A DNA stretch of 64,000 nucleotides, taken from positions 496,001 through 560,000 of the forward strand of contig OZ244059.1 of the NCBI GenBank assembly GCA_965215385.1, read 5' to 3'. The position numbers and the translations under genes were made by a program. The stretch's first letter is position 1, and each line of letters starts with the position of its first letter. Shown in pieces: positions 1-9,090 of the stretch. The DNA is from JAPORY01 sp965215385 (lineage in GTDB: Bacteria; Pseudomonadota; Alphaproteobacteria; Rhodobacterales; Rhodobacteraceae). The notes below the pieces were generated by a model. It ran no database searches. It saw nothing but the letters and a program-made list of their open reading frames with translations, and was not told where the DNA came from.

Positions 1-579
1 TTGTTCTTCAACTAAAGGTGTCAATACATATCCGGGACAGATTGCATTGACGGTTATTTCTTCCTGCGCTGTTTCGAGTGCAATTGTTTTTGTCAGTCCA
101 ACAATCCCATGTTTCGCCGCAATGTAAGCGGCCTTGTAGGGTGAAGCGGTCAATCCATGCGCCGACGAGATATTTATTATTCTTCCCCAGCCGTTCTTTC
201 TCATGATTGGGAGGGCGGCAGCAGTTGTATGGAACGCTGAACTCAAATTTACGGCGATAACCTCTTCCCATTTTTCGGCAGGAAATTCCTCTATCGGGCT
301 GACGTGCTGTATGCCAGCATTATTGACCAAAACATCGCAGTCCGCCGCCTCGCTGATCAATCGTCGGCATTCATCACCGTTCGCCAAGTTGGCCTTGATA
401 TAGCGTGCAGACACTCCGGTTGCGTCGGCGATTGCTGCTGCGAGGTCATAATCTTCTGCGCGATCAGTGAAGGAATTAAGGCACACATCTATTCCCGCTT
501 GCGCCATAGCCCAGGCTATTCCGAGACCGATTCCAGAATTTGAGCCCGTAATTACTGCACTTCGTCGTTTGGTGCTCAT
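1..579 (-). CDS. SDR oxidoreductase, probable 3-hydroxybutyrate dehydrogenase (3' end outside window)
   Basis: The first 193 codons of a short-chain dehydrogenase run off the left edge without a stop. Visible marks are the NAD(P) loop TGSNSGIG near residue 10, the NNAG strand, and the catalytic YIAAK. Near the cut end is an ICPGYVLTPLVEEQ stretch that closely resembles bacterial D-3-hydroxybutyrate dehydrogenases (BdhA). That enzyme interconverts 3-hydroxybutyrate and acetoacetate in the cytosol. ATG at 579 is preferred over the in-frame ATG at 585 because an AAGGA lies at proper spacing before it. Acetoacetate is also the usual product of the BKACE enzymes further right, so a link is possible but is inference. 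The SDR fold is certain; the substrate is less so. Confidence 0.85.
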   Translation of the reverse strand, partial: MSTKRRSAVITGSNSGIGLGIAWAMAQAGIDVCLNSFTDRAEDYDLAAAIADATGVSARYIKANLANGDECRRLISEAADCDVLVNNAGIQHVSPIEEFPAEKWEEVIAVNLSSAFHTTAAALPIMRKNGWGRIINISSAHGLTASPYKAAYIAAKHGIVGLTKTIALETAQEEITVNAICPGYVLTPLVEEQ

Positions 580-599
580 CGCCATTCCTTAGATTACAC

Positions 600-960
600 G
601 GTATTGTGCCTCACGGTGCTTGATCCTTGACACCCCTATTCATCATATTTGAGTAACATTCTTGGGTGCACTCCTACATTGTTCCGACCAACGCCGCAAC
701 CGACAGCGGAAAAGGGCAGTGTCTCAGTTTGAAATGTCCTTGCAGGGTTTTGCCGATAGGGTTTCAGCGCCTCCAAGAATACCCCCGCAGGCGCCGACCG
801 CCGGCGGAACGGGCGGCGGATCCTGCGGCCCGCAATGACAGGGACAGTCAAGATGCCGCCATACCCGTGTTGGGCAAGTGCCACTATCGGCATCCCCACC
901 TGTTCAGGAAATTGGTGTTATCCTGTGTTGAGCTAAGGCAAACGTCCGTCAGCAACTCCT
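600..960. other. GC-rich non-coding stretch with inverted repeat
   Basis: I see no convincing gene here. The middle (about 778-842) is much richer in G+C than its surroundings and holds a 7-bp inverted repeat, CCGCAGG at 785-791 and CCTGCGG at 822-828. It could be a dispersed extragenic repeat or an old IS end. Nothing in the window matches it elsewhere. Confidence 0.3.
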
Positions 961-1308
961 TCACCGGAGTGTGTCGCGCACAACCAAATTTTCTCGTTCT
1001 TGCAAGACGACCGCGTCGCGACGGACAATTTCGCGAAAAGCTTCGTCGATCTCCTCCCAATCGACTAGATCGACCTTAAATGGCAGGTCGGATTCCCTGA
1101 AGGCTTCCGCCAACGTCGAACTTTTGGCAATCGTAATGGGTGTGTCGCCCATAAGGGCGAGGTCGAGGTCGGAATAGTCTTTCGCTTTCCACGTCGCCCG
1201 CGAGCCGAAGGCGACAACCGTGTGGGTCGGCAGATGCCGCCGCAGCAAGTCTCTTACGATATTGAGATGGTCTGGCCGAAGGTCGATCAAAGGTTCGGTT
1301 CCGCTCAT
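961..1308 (-). CDS. mntA: MNT-type nucleotidyltransferase antitoxin (MntA-like)
   Basis: A 115-residue minimal nucleotidyltransferase. The signature is GS-X10-DxD (GSRATWKAKDYSDLD, about residues 36-50), with a later LPFKVDLVDW segment supplying the third acidic position. In the HEPN/MNT (type VII, HI0073/HI0074-like) systems the MNT protein is the antitoxin and neutralises its partner by AMPylating it on a tyrosine. The gene overlaps the upstream HEPN gene by four bases (ATGA, 1305-1308), so the two are translationally coupled and toxin comes first. The family is clear. The antitoxin role is inferred from family and gene order. Confidence 0.88.
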   Translation of the reverse strand: MSGTEPLIDLRPDHLNIVRDLLRRHLPTHTVVAFGSRATWKAKDYSDLDLALMGDTPITIAKSSTLAEAFRESDLPFKVDLVDWEEIDEAFREIVRRDAVVLQERENLVVRDTLR

Positions 1309-1733
1309 GTCAAACGTTCCCGCAATCGATCCCGAAAGCTTACCGCTTCCTTAAGAAACTGTGGAATACCTTCGACAACCTTCAATGCGACGGCTTCATC
1401 GTAGGAATGGCTGGTCTGGTTCCGCATAGCGCGGTAGCCGCGCCAATCCGACCACTCGCCAAGCAGAAGGTCTTGCTCGTTGGCGGTGCGTATCATGTCC
1501 GAAAATGCCATCCGGTCGATTTCTTCTGGGGTAGCTGCGGTGTATTCGAGATAACGCTTCAGCGTCTTGTGGACTTGTTCGTAGGTAAACTCAAATCGCT
1601 GAATCAGGCCGTCACGGATTTGCGCATCGCTCGTGTCGGTCTGATATCGCGCCAATCCTTCCTCTAGCCGTACGATGGCCCGATTCAAGAATTTGATATT
1701 TGGTGGCGGTAAGTCGGTACTATTGTCGGACAT
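1305..1733 (-). CDS. hepT: HEPN-domain toxin / NTase substrate-binding protein (HepT-like)
   Basis: A 142-residue, mostly helical protein of the HI0074 (nucleotidyltransferase substrate-binding) family. It carries an R-x4-H motif (RNQTSH, about residues 106-111), the active site of HEPN ribonucleases, followed by SYDE. HEPN toxins of this type cleave RNA when not modified by the partner MNT protein. An AAAGGA lies about 11 bases before the ATG at 1733. The stop overlaps the start of the MNT gene. No frame damage is visible, so the pair looks functional, unlike the broken MNT-HEPN fusion at 27378-28468. Confidence 0.88.
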   Translation of the reverse strand: MSDNSTDLPPPNIKFLNRAIVRLEEGLARYQTDTSDAQIRDGLIQRFEFTYEQVHKTLKRYLEYTAATPEEIDRMAFSDMIRTANEQDLLLGEWSDWRGYRAMRNQTSHSYDEAVALKVVEGIPQFLKEAVSFRDRLRERLT

Positions 1734-2240
1734 TTCGGTTCGTTAATCCTTTGCTTTTTTGTCGAAGCCCTGTCTCGACACACATATCGCTAGTCTCACC
1801 AGTCGTCAGAATGACATGCTCCCGCTTGACTTCGCGTTGGAAACGCTTCGGCAAGTATGACCAATCCCCGACCGCGGCAAGAATGGGCTCAACGACTCCA
1901 CGTCTCTCGCAACACAAGGTCAAGATCCCTACCACCTTGGTTTCGGCCGATAACGAGGCTGCCGTATGCCTATACCTCCAAGCCGGGCGGATGTTCGAAT
2001 TACAGTCCTTTGAGGATGCGCTGGTGCCTCTGCGCCAAAACGCAGTCGCTTAGTCATTATCGGGGGGTCGCGTGCGAATCAAGAATCAACATGCATTGCG
2101 AAGGTGAAGAACCGACACTGCCGCCGTTCTTGAGTACCTATTTTCTTGGAGAATTCCTTCTCCAACGGCCGCTGCGATACTATCTTAGAACATTCTGCAT
2201 TGAGCAAATTGATCGAGCATCAAGACTCGGTTGAATGGGA
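1734..2240. other. non-coding stretch, no supported gene
   Basis: Several open frames occur on both strands, but none has a recognisable domain, a good ribosome-binding site and a protein-like composition together. A forward frame ending near 2053 has a segment (ADNEAAVCLYLQAG) faintly like the C-terminal part of GNAT acetyltransferases. It is too weak to call. Confidence 0.3.
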
Positions 2241-2723
2241 TCAGCAATTCCGGCGAACCTTGCGCAGGACAGAAATGTAGGAAGAAATTGATTCTTCAGG
2301 CGCAGTTTTGGACTTGGCACCGTCGCAATGATTGGCTTCGCACGAGATTTGATCTTGAGGCATTCGGCGGGCTCTCGCAATAAACCGCTTGGGCCGCTTT
2401 GTCTTGCTACCCCTCTCTTCACGAATTAGACGGATTTGTGCGCATTCGCGACGAACCATTGCATTCCAGTCCTCCTCGTCTCCCCGCTCTGCGAGTCGGG
2501 TTCGTTCAACTTCACACAACGCCACAGCAGCTGCTTCAATTCGAACCAAACGCTCCGAGATCGTTTCGCGCCCCGCTTGTTTGGGATCTTCGGTCGCGAG
2601 CGTTCGCCATAGAACAAAGCGGCTTGCAGACATTCCCGCAGCCGTCGCTCTTGTTTCAAAAATTTACCACTCGCTGTCCGTCGCCGCAACTCTACGCTCC
2701 TTTCGGATACCACTGCTATCCAT
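2241..2723 (-). pseudogene. ribbon-helix-helix / MobC-like protein, nonsense mutation
   Basis: Reading from ATG at 2723 gives a basic start (MDSSGIRKERRVAATDSEW), then TAA at 2664-2666, then the same frame continues with IFETRATAAGMSASRFVLWR and an arginine/glutamate-rich helical tail. The pattern (basic strand, then a D-x-E-W-x-x-I/F-x-x-R-A helix, then G-M-S-x-S-R-F-V) is that of ribbon-helix-helix DNA-binding proteins, including MobC-type relaxosome proteins. One base change (for example GAA to TAA) would explain the break. A purine-rich AAAGGGA lies before the ATG. No relaxase is next to it, so mobilisation is only one option; a regulator is the other. Confidence 0.6.
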
Positions 2724-3173
2724 AGTCAGTTCCCTTTCTGTAGCGCGATATACTGCCGCTATTAACGATCTCACATAAAAATTCCGTTGGCACGAGACAG
2801 GTGAAATACTTTACATTGATACAGATATGTATGCCACAAATCTGAACAAAATGAACGGATCGACGTTCGCGCTATCAAAAGGAAAGGCCATTGACCATGG
2901 TCGATCAGATCAAATGATCATGTCTCCGGGTAATCAAGTAACACCTTAATCTACGACAAAAAAAGTGCTGATCGATTGCAGGTTTGACAAAAAAGTCCGA
3001 ACGCACATTAAGTGAAGCCGTCGTGACTCCGGCACACAGGACCGTGTGCGACGCTCTTAGGTCATGGATTTGAAGCAGCACCAGCCCTATTGTTTTTTGC
3101 TTCAATTGATTTTTGCAAAAGGTTCCTTAACCTAATAAGAATGTCGTAGCAAAAAGCAAAAAAGACATTTGTT
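2724..3173. other. A+T-rich intergenic region upstream of the ATPase
   Basis: No gene is supported here. The stretch is A+T-richer than its flanks and probably holds the promoters of the ATPase gene on the right and of the broken gene on the left. I cannot place them with confidence. Confidence 0.3.
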
Positions 3174-4634
3174 ATGTTGAAAGTAGACGCGCTATCGTAT
3201 TTTGCGCAGCGGCAAGAAAAATCAGCACCGCCAGTCTTTATTGGGCGTCAAGCTATCTTGGAAGACGTTGTGAGGCGAGCAGAAGCAGGTTGGAAAAATA
3301 ATCAACAAGGTGAGCCCGGTCACACCCATATTATTCAAGGGGCACCCGGAGCTGGAAAAAGTTCCATTGTTTCCGAACTGGCAAAACGCCTCAATAAAAG
3401 TCATCATACCGAGCAAAACTGGACGGTAGGTGAACCACGCCTTCTGTTGCTAGACCCAATCGATATCATCGACCTTGATTTAGGTCTCGGTGAACTGGCG
3501 AGATTAATCAGTCCTAAGCAGGCAAAAAAATTAGTCACTCGAACGTCAGATACCGCTGGTATTGAAGCGGGAGTTGACCTGAAGGTGGCGGGTGGCAGGG
3601 GCCATAGAAATCGAACAACGGAGAGGGCAACTTCAGCAGCGATAACGACGCTCAAGAACTGGTTAAGGGATCACCAAATCAGATTTCGTGGACCGATTAT
3701 TATCGCCATTGATGAAGCGCAAACATTGCCGGCAGCGAACAGTACACCTGGTAGTCAATTCTTGTTATCGCTTCATCAAAATACCTATCAGCTTCCAATC
3801 TCGGTGGTCTTAGCCGGCTTGAGTGATACCCAAGCGCGAGCCAGCGAATTAGGCTTGACACGGGGCTTTAATGTCCATTCCATTGGCCGCTTTGACCGAA
3901 AAGAAAGTAGGGACTTAATGCAGAAGTGGTGTGCGCACTTTGGTATCAAGATTGGTGATCAGCAGCAGCGTCTTCACCGCTATTGCGAACTGGCAGATGA
4001 CTGGCCACGACATCTGCATTGCGCACAGAAAGCTATCGCTCAAGTAATCGTCAACAAAAGCAAAGTGCAATCCAACTTCACCGGTGAATTGAATACACTA
4101 ACTGAACAGGATTGGACGCAGGTCACGGTGCAGTTTGCGCAATATCGAATCGCTTATTATCGCGAGCGGGTCAGTCCAGAAATGCAGACTTACGAACGGC
4201 TTGTAGCAAATCTGATGGAGTCGCTGAACACGCCCCAGAAAAGAACAGATATCCTTGACGCCTTTGCCGGTGGGTCGAAATCGCCCGATTTTCCGCTCTA
4301 TGCAAAAGAAGTCACAGATTTCTTCAATCATCTTATCCATCAAGGTGCTCTTGAGGAAATCGTCGGAGAAAACTCATTTTACTGCCCTATTCCGTCATTT
4401 CGCACATATTTAATCGAAACAGCCAAATCTTCAGGGAATTCGAGAAGTTATTCGATTCGTCACGGCACAGAGATTTATCGAGAGGGCGAGTTTGACAACT
4501 TCAATGCCGCGCTTGAGTGGGCGAAAAAGCAGCTTCCGCAGTTGAAAACCGATCAAGAAATTTCACTATGGCAAGGTGCCGTGCCGGTTGAAATCCTAAG
4601 AGACAAACCAAGCGTTGGGCGAACAGTTCGATGA
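3174..4634 (+). CDS. AAA-family ATP-binding protein, unknown role
   Basis: A 486-residue P-loop ATPase. Walker A is GAPGAGKSS (about residues 56-64) and Walker B is IIAIDEAQ (about residues 177-184). A sensor-like segment (VVLAGLSDTQ) and a helical lid region follow, then about 200 residues without a motif I can name. The start FIGRQAILEDVVRRA resembles the AAA_16/ORC-like group of single-gene ATPases seen in mobile and defence islands. It precedes an MNT remnant and an MmeI-like gene on the same strand. It may have belonged to that cassette, but no published system with these three parts is known to me. The ATPase fold is certain; the role is unknown. Confidence 0.8.
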   Translation: MLKVDALSYFAQRQEKSAPPVFIGRQAILEDVVRRAEAGWKNNQQGEPGHTHIIQGAPGAGKSSIVSELAKRLNKSHHTEQNWTVGEPRLLLLDPIDIIDLDLGLGELARLISPKQAKKLVTRTSDTAGIEAGVDLKVAGGRGHRNRTTERATSAAITTLKNWLRDHQIRFRGPIIIAIDEAQTLPAANSTPGSQFLLSLHQNTYQLPISVVLAGLSDTQARASELGLTRGFNVHSIGRFDRKESRDLMQKWCAHFGIKIGDQQQRLHRYCELADDWPRHLHCAQKAIAQVIVNKSKVQSNFTGELNTLTEQDWTQVTVQFAQYRIAYYRERVSPEMQTYERLVANLMESLNTPQKRTDILDAFAGGSKSPDFPLYAKEVTDFFNHLIHQGALEEIVGENSFYCPIPSFRTYLIETAKSSGNSRSYSIRHGTEIYREGEFDNFNAALEWAKKQLPQLKTDQEISLWQGAVPVEILRDKPSVGRTVR

Positions 4635-4641
4635 TGTATAG

Positions 4642-4905
4642 CAAGACATACGGAGAAAACACAACCTCTGCCCGTCAATAACGGGAAATGACGAGTTATC
4701 TGTCACTGCCGACATCGAAAAACTTGGCGACTTTTGCTTCTCGGTTGATTTCTCCGAAGCGGTGACGGTCCCTTATAGTCTTGATCTTGTTGACTTCCAC
4801 GCTAATCGTGATCGCAAGACCTTATTGCTCCAGACGGCTCAGCTCAGCAGTGAGTGTGGGACGCTGTCGAACCTGCTAAACCGCAGTGCAAGTGCCATCA
4901 TTTGA
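4642..4905 (+). pseudogene. probable nucleotidyltransferase (MNT) remnant
   Basis: There is no plausible start, but the frame open from 4642 to a TGA at 4903-4905 carries DIEKLGDFCFS, EAVTVPYSLDLVDFH and nearby residues. This resembles the C-terminal half of minimal nucleotidyltransferases (compare LPFKVDLVDW in the intact MNT gene at 961-1308). The GS-X10-DxD half is missing. The TGA overlaps a TTG that fits as start of the following methyltransferase gene, as expected of a once-coupled pair. The similarity is short, so the call is tentative. Confidence 0.4.
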
Positions 4906-7730
4906 CGCGTTTGTCGTGGAACGAAGTCCGCGTCCGCGCCGCCGTCTTCGCCGAAGACTGGAAGTCGGCGGCCTACGAGAAGGGCGAAACGCAGAGCTTC
5001 TATAACGCCTTCTTTCGGGTGTTCGGGGTTCAACGTCGAAGCATCGCACGCTACGAGGCGCATGTCGCCAAGCTCGACAACCATTCGGGCTTCATCGACC
5101 TGTTCTGGCCGGGCGTGCTTATCGTCGAGCAGAAGAGTGCCGGACGCGATCTCGGCAAAGCTTACGAGCAGGCCTCGGAATACTTCGACGCACTGCCGGA
5201 ACGCGAGCGACCGCGATTCATTCTGGTTAGCGACTTTCAGACCTTCGAACTCCATGATCTTGATGAGCGCGAAACTGTCACTTTTTTGCTCGCGGATCTT
5301 CCCGCGAATGTTGCGGCGTTCGGCTTCATCCTCGGGGTGCAGTGCCGTACATTCCGCGATCAGGATCCGGCGAGTATCGAAGCTGCCGAATTGGTCGGGC
5401 GGCTGCACGATGCACTCGCCGATGCTGGACACCAAGGTCAAGAGCTGGCAAGATTCCTGGTGCGCGTCGTGTTCTGTATGTTCGCCGACGACACCGGGAT
5501 CTTCGAGCCTCGCGACATCTTTTTCGACTTTATCGAGACTCGAACAAGCGAGGACCGAGCGGATCTCGGGCCATGGCTCGGGCAACTGTTCGAAGTGCTT
5601 GACACGCCGGAAGTCAATCGCCCAACAACACTGGATGCCGATCTAGCACGGTTCCCCTACGTGAATGGTTTACTGTTCACTGGTCACCTGCGGACTTTCT
5701 CGTTCGACGCGACAATGCGCGAGGCTCTTCTTGATGCCTGCCGGTTCGACTGGTCGAATATCTCGGCCGCGATCTTTGGCGCACTGTTCCAGTCGGTTAT
5801 GGACCCAAAAGAACGCCGTGCGAAAGGGGCGCACTACACGACCGAGAAGAACATCCTCAAAGTCATTGAGCCACTGTTCCTGGATGAGTTGAGGGCGGAG
5901 TTCGAGAGGATCAAGGCTCGTCGCAGCGGCCGCCAAAAGGCACTTTACCAGTTGCAGATGAAGTTAGGCGGTCTGACCTTCCTCGATCCTGCCTGTGGCT
6001 GTGGTAACTTCCTGATCATCGCTTACAGAGAATTACGACAATTGGAAATCGACGTACTCAAGGAGATTTACCCACGGGATTGGGAGGGCCAGCGACAGTT
6101 GGAAGCTTTCGCCGAAGCACTGTCGATCGTCGATGTTCATCAATTTTATGGGATCGAAAATGAGGAGTTTCCGGTCCGCATTGCTGAAACCGCGTTATGG
6201 ATGATGGATCATATCATGAACAACCGGCTGAGCCTCGAATTCGGTTTGACCTTTGTCCGCATCCCGCTCACAAAATCGTCTTATATCGTCCAAGGTGATG
6301 CCCTCGAAACCGACTGGTCGGATCTGTTGTGTCCAAACAATTGTTCGTTCGTAATGGGAAATCCACCGTTCGTGGGCGCGAAATACCAGACAGCGAAACA
6401 GCGTGCGTAGCTGCACGGGATCGCGGCACTCGGCAAGAGCGGCGGAACATTAGATTACGTCGCTGCGTGGTTTATTAAGGCGGGAAAGTATGTGAAGGAT
6501 GCCGACGTCCGGATTGGGTTTGTCGCAACCAACTCAATCACACAAGGTGAACAGGTGGCACAGCTCTGGCCAATCTTGTTTGAATACCACAAGCTGGAAA
6601 TTGCATTCGCGCACCGGACTTTCGCCTGGGGATCGGACGCCCGCGGCAAGGCGCACGTGCATGTCGTCATTCTTGGCCTCAACCGGCGGGAAACCGTGCC
6701 AGCCGAAAAGCGGTTATTCACCTATCCGGACATCAACGGCGACCCAGAGGAAAGCCAACACGCAGTGCTGTCACCCTACCTGTTTGACGCTGACAAACTG
6801 TCCGACCCGAATTTAGTTGTCCGGTTGGAGAGCGCACCGATTAATGGGATGAGGCAACTGATCACCGGCACGCAACCTCTTGAAGACGGAAACCTAACCT
6901 TTTCAAGTGAACAGAAAGCCATGTTTCTCGAATGCGAACCCGACGCAGAGCCATACTTTCGACCCTTTCCGGGTGCCCGGGAGTTCATTCGCGGTGATAT
7001 GCGATGGCTTCTTCATACAGCAGAAATTCCGCTCCAGGAATTACGCAACCTACCTAGGGTTGCAGCGAGATTGAGGGCGGTTCGCGAGTTCCGAGCAAAG
7101 AGCAAGCGACCAACAACAAAACGGCTTGCCGACTATCCGAGCACTTATGGCGTAACGGTGATCCCAGAATATCCCTTCCTCATTATTCCGCAAACCATTT
7201 CTGAACGCCGCGACTATGTGCCGATTGGATATCTTTAGCCACCTGTTATACCAAGTGAGAAACTTCGCCTTCTTCCCAATGCCACACTTGCCGACTTCGC
7301 GCTGCTTACCTCAGCAATGCACATGGCCTCAATGCGGACAATAACCGGGCGATTGGAAAGCCGTTACATGTATTCTGTCGGGGTTGTTTACAACGCCTTC
7401 CCATTGCCGTCCAAGGGCATTCTGGAGCCAAACAAGCTTGAACCTCTGGCGCAAGCGGTGCTGGATGCCCGTACCACACATTCGGGCGCAACCTTGGCCG
7501 ACCTATACGACCCAAACCTGATGCCGGCAAACCTGCGTCGAGCACATCACGCGCTCGACCGTGCGGTAGACCGGCTCTACTGGCGCTCAGGATTTGCTTC
7601 TGAGCGCGAGCGCGTTGAGCATCTCTTCGTGCTCTATGAGAAAATGCATACGCCATTGGGAGTCGCAGTGAAGAAAAAGCCTGTTCGCATGAGGCACACA
7701 GAATCGACTGCAAGATTCAGGGAAGGTTGA
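4902..7730 (+). pseudogene. MmeI-like type IIG restriction-modification enzyme with two in-frame TAG codons
   Basis: One reading frame of about 940 codons is interrupted only by TAG at 6408-6410 and TAG at 7236-7238, with no frameshift. Part 1 has a D-X9-EQK nuclease site (IDLFWPGVLIVEQK), a helical spacer, the GAHYTTEKNI segment, SAM motif I (LDPACGCGNF) and motif IV (NPPF). Part 2 (6411-7235) carries the end of the methyltransferase and the start of the target-recognition region. Part 3 carries TRD/C-terminal signatures (TGRLESRYMYS, YNAFPLP, LYDPNLMP). Intact MmeI relatives are single chains of about 900 residues that cut and methylate DNA. The start is uncertain: TTG at 4902 (TRLSWNE) fits relatives, and ATG at 4854 is upstream. 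TAG ends normal genes elsewhere here, so readthrough is unlikely and decay is preferred. Confidence 0.85.
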
Positions 7731-8341
7731 GTTGGATTCGGTTTCCAATGACTTCAGTTGTTCTCTGGAAAAGCGGATATTCTTTGTTCTCTCTCAGCTT
7801 CTTCGATCCAAATTCGTACCTTTTGGTAAAAGCATTGGGAGTTCTATGCTTGTTTTACACGCACCAACAATACCAAAAGGACATCGAAGCAAGAAGGTAA
7901 CTCCTTATCCGCAATCTTTCATCATAAACTTATGCGAATTAATCATGTTGGATATGGTGGATACTGCACGGATACAGGAGCCCCCGCGAGTTGGATTCAT
8001 GAACGAATGGACGTTGATCAACTTTCCGACAATCAGATCAGGAGACTTTGCTCTTTTGCTTGTATAAACCAGTGGAGCCGCAGCAACGAGTTCTTGCAAG
8101 CTTTGCGGACAACGATTGCAGAATATGTTGCTCAGAGTTCATCACTTATGCGATAAGATCGCTGATTTTTTTTCGAGACTTCAACCAATTGGACATCCGC
8201 GAGATAGACCGCAAATGGACCCCCCCCCCCGCTTCCTTTAGTGCCAAGGACCGCGTGATAACAATGTGGGACCCTTAATCGGACGATGCGGCAGACTGAA
8301 CCACCCATAATCCGCACACCGCGAACTCGTGGAGGGAAGAA
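7731..8341. other. non-coding stretch after the MmeI-like gene
   Basis: I find no supported gene. The notable item is the C11 run at 8220-8230, listed separately. Confidence 0.3.
8220..8230 (+). repeat. C11 homopolymer
   Basis: Eleven C in a row, about 110 bases upstream of the small gene at 8342. It is one of only two such long runs noticed in the window; the other lies in a coding start at 37588-37598. Such tracts change length easily by slippage and could alter promoter spacing. No promoter can be placed here. Confidence 0.8.
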
Positions 8342-8506
8342 ATGGAAACGCACCCAATTGATACAATAATTTTCGGAATACCGGTGGTGCGCGATACACA
8401 CGCAGCCCGCTTCGATTACGATGTGGCTGCCATCTTTCGGGACATCCGGAAAATGCAGGAAGAGTCTGATCGAGATTACATCCCGTCCAGCAGTAGTGCC
8501 CGCTGA
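8342..8506 (+). CDS. small conserved-looking protein, 54 aa
   Basis: ATG at 8342 follows a strong ribosome-binding site (GGAGGGAAGAA). The 54-residue product reads ARFDYDVAAIFRDIRKMQEE in its middle, then SDRDYIP near the end. This resembles a family of roughly 60-residue uncharacterised proteins with the pattern H-A-x-R-F-x-Y-D-x-x-A-I-F-x-D-x-R-x-x-E, often found near toxin-antitoxin or mobile genes. No function is known to me. An antitoxin-like role is possible, but no toxin partner is visible on either side. The good start signal and the amphipathic helix make it likely real. Confidence 0.65.
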   Translation: METHPIDTIIFGIPVVRDTHAARFDYDVAAIFRDIRKMQEESDRDYIPSSSSAR

Positions 8507-9090
8507 CCCATCGGCAAACCATAAACTAAGGCCGTGATGCTAGATTCGGACACGCATCTTGTGCACAATGGTCACATTTGCAGCTCATCTCAGAACCAGC
8601 CTGCACCTGCACGGGACATCCGAAGCAGTAGCGGGTATGGGAGATTCGTCGCCCCGACGATTGATCTCCCGTCCCCATTGTTTCGACGAGATGGGGGTCG
8701 GCAAGGTGAGCAGAACAACGATGTGTCGTAAGTACACGGAGTACAATACAATCAATACGCGGCACAAAACGAATGATGCCGGGATATCTATCACTGGCCA
8801 TCAACAGACGAAGTCAATCGCCGATGCAGGATGCGGATTTAAGCCTTCCTGCAACTCGGAAAATCTACTTCTGCACCTGCTAGCCACTTGTTGAGCGTCG
8901 GTGCAATTATCAAATTCGAAGGTAATTTTACGACCATCTCTCAAGACCAGGCACGGTCACCACACCAAAAATACCCCGATTCCTTACCGCGCAAGAAATT
9001 TTCCTGCACTGGCAAATACCCAGTGCTGTGGATGGTGCTCAAACGCGACTAACAATTCAACCCCTTGACGAGGTCGAATTCGATGCCTCT
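8507..9090. other. non-coding stretch before dnaE2 3' end
   Basis: No gene, repeat or RNA signal that I can support. Open frames on both strands lack start signals and domains. Confidence 0.3.

Noticed and set aside
636..899. Minus-strand 87-codon frame in the GC-rich block
   Set aside because: High G+C produces long open frames by chance. The product is Arg/Pro-rich with no domain, and no start signal is seen.
1700..2234. Forward frames with a GNAT-like tail (ADNEAAVCLYLQAG)
   Set aside because: Only about 15 residues look similar, without the acetyl-CoA loop. The frame overlaps the HEPN start region and has no ribosome-binding site.
4854..7730. TAG (or other stop) reassigned to an amino acid in this organism
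   Set aside because: Intact genes such as the MIP channel (20121), the MFS transporter (24071) and the YejA-like gene (17364) end in TAG at the expected family length. Other broken genes use TAA or TGA, so decay explains the stops better.
8048..8278. Forward frame running through the C11 run
   Set aside because: No family, no start signal, and composition unlike protein. It was noted because of the homopolymer only.
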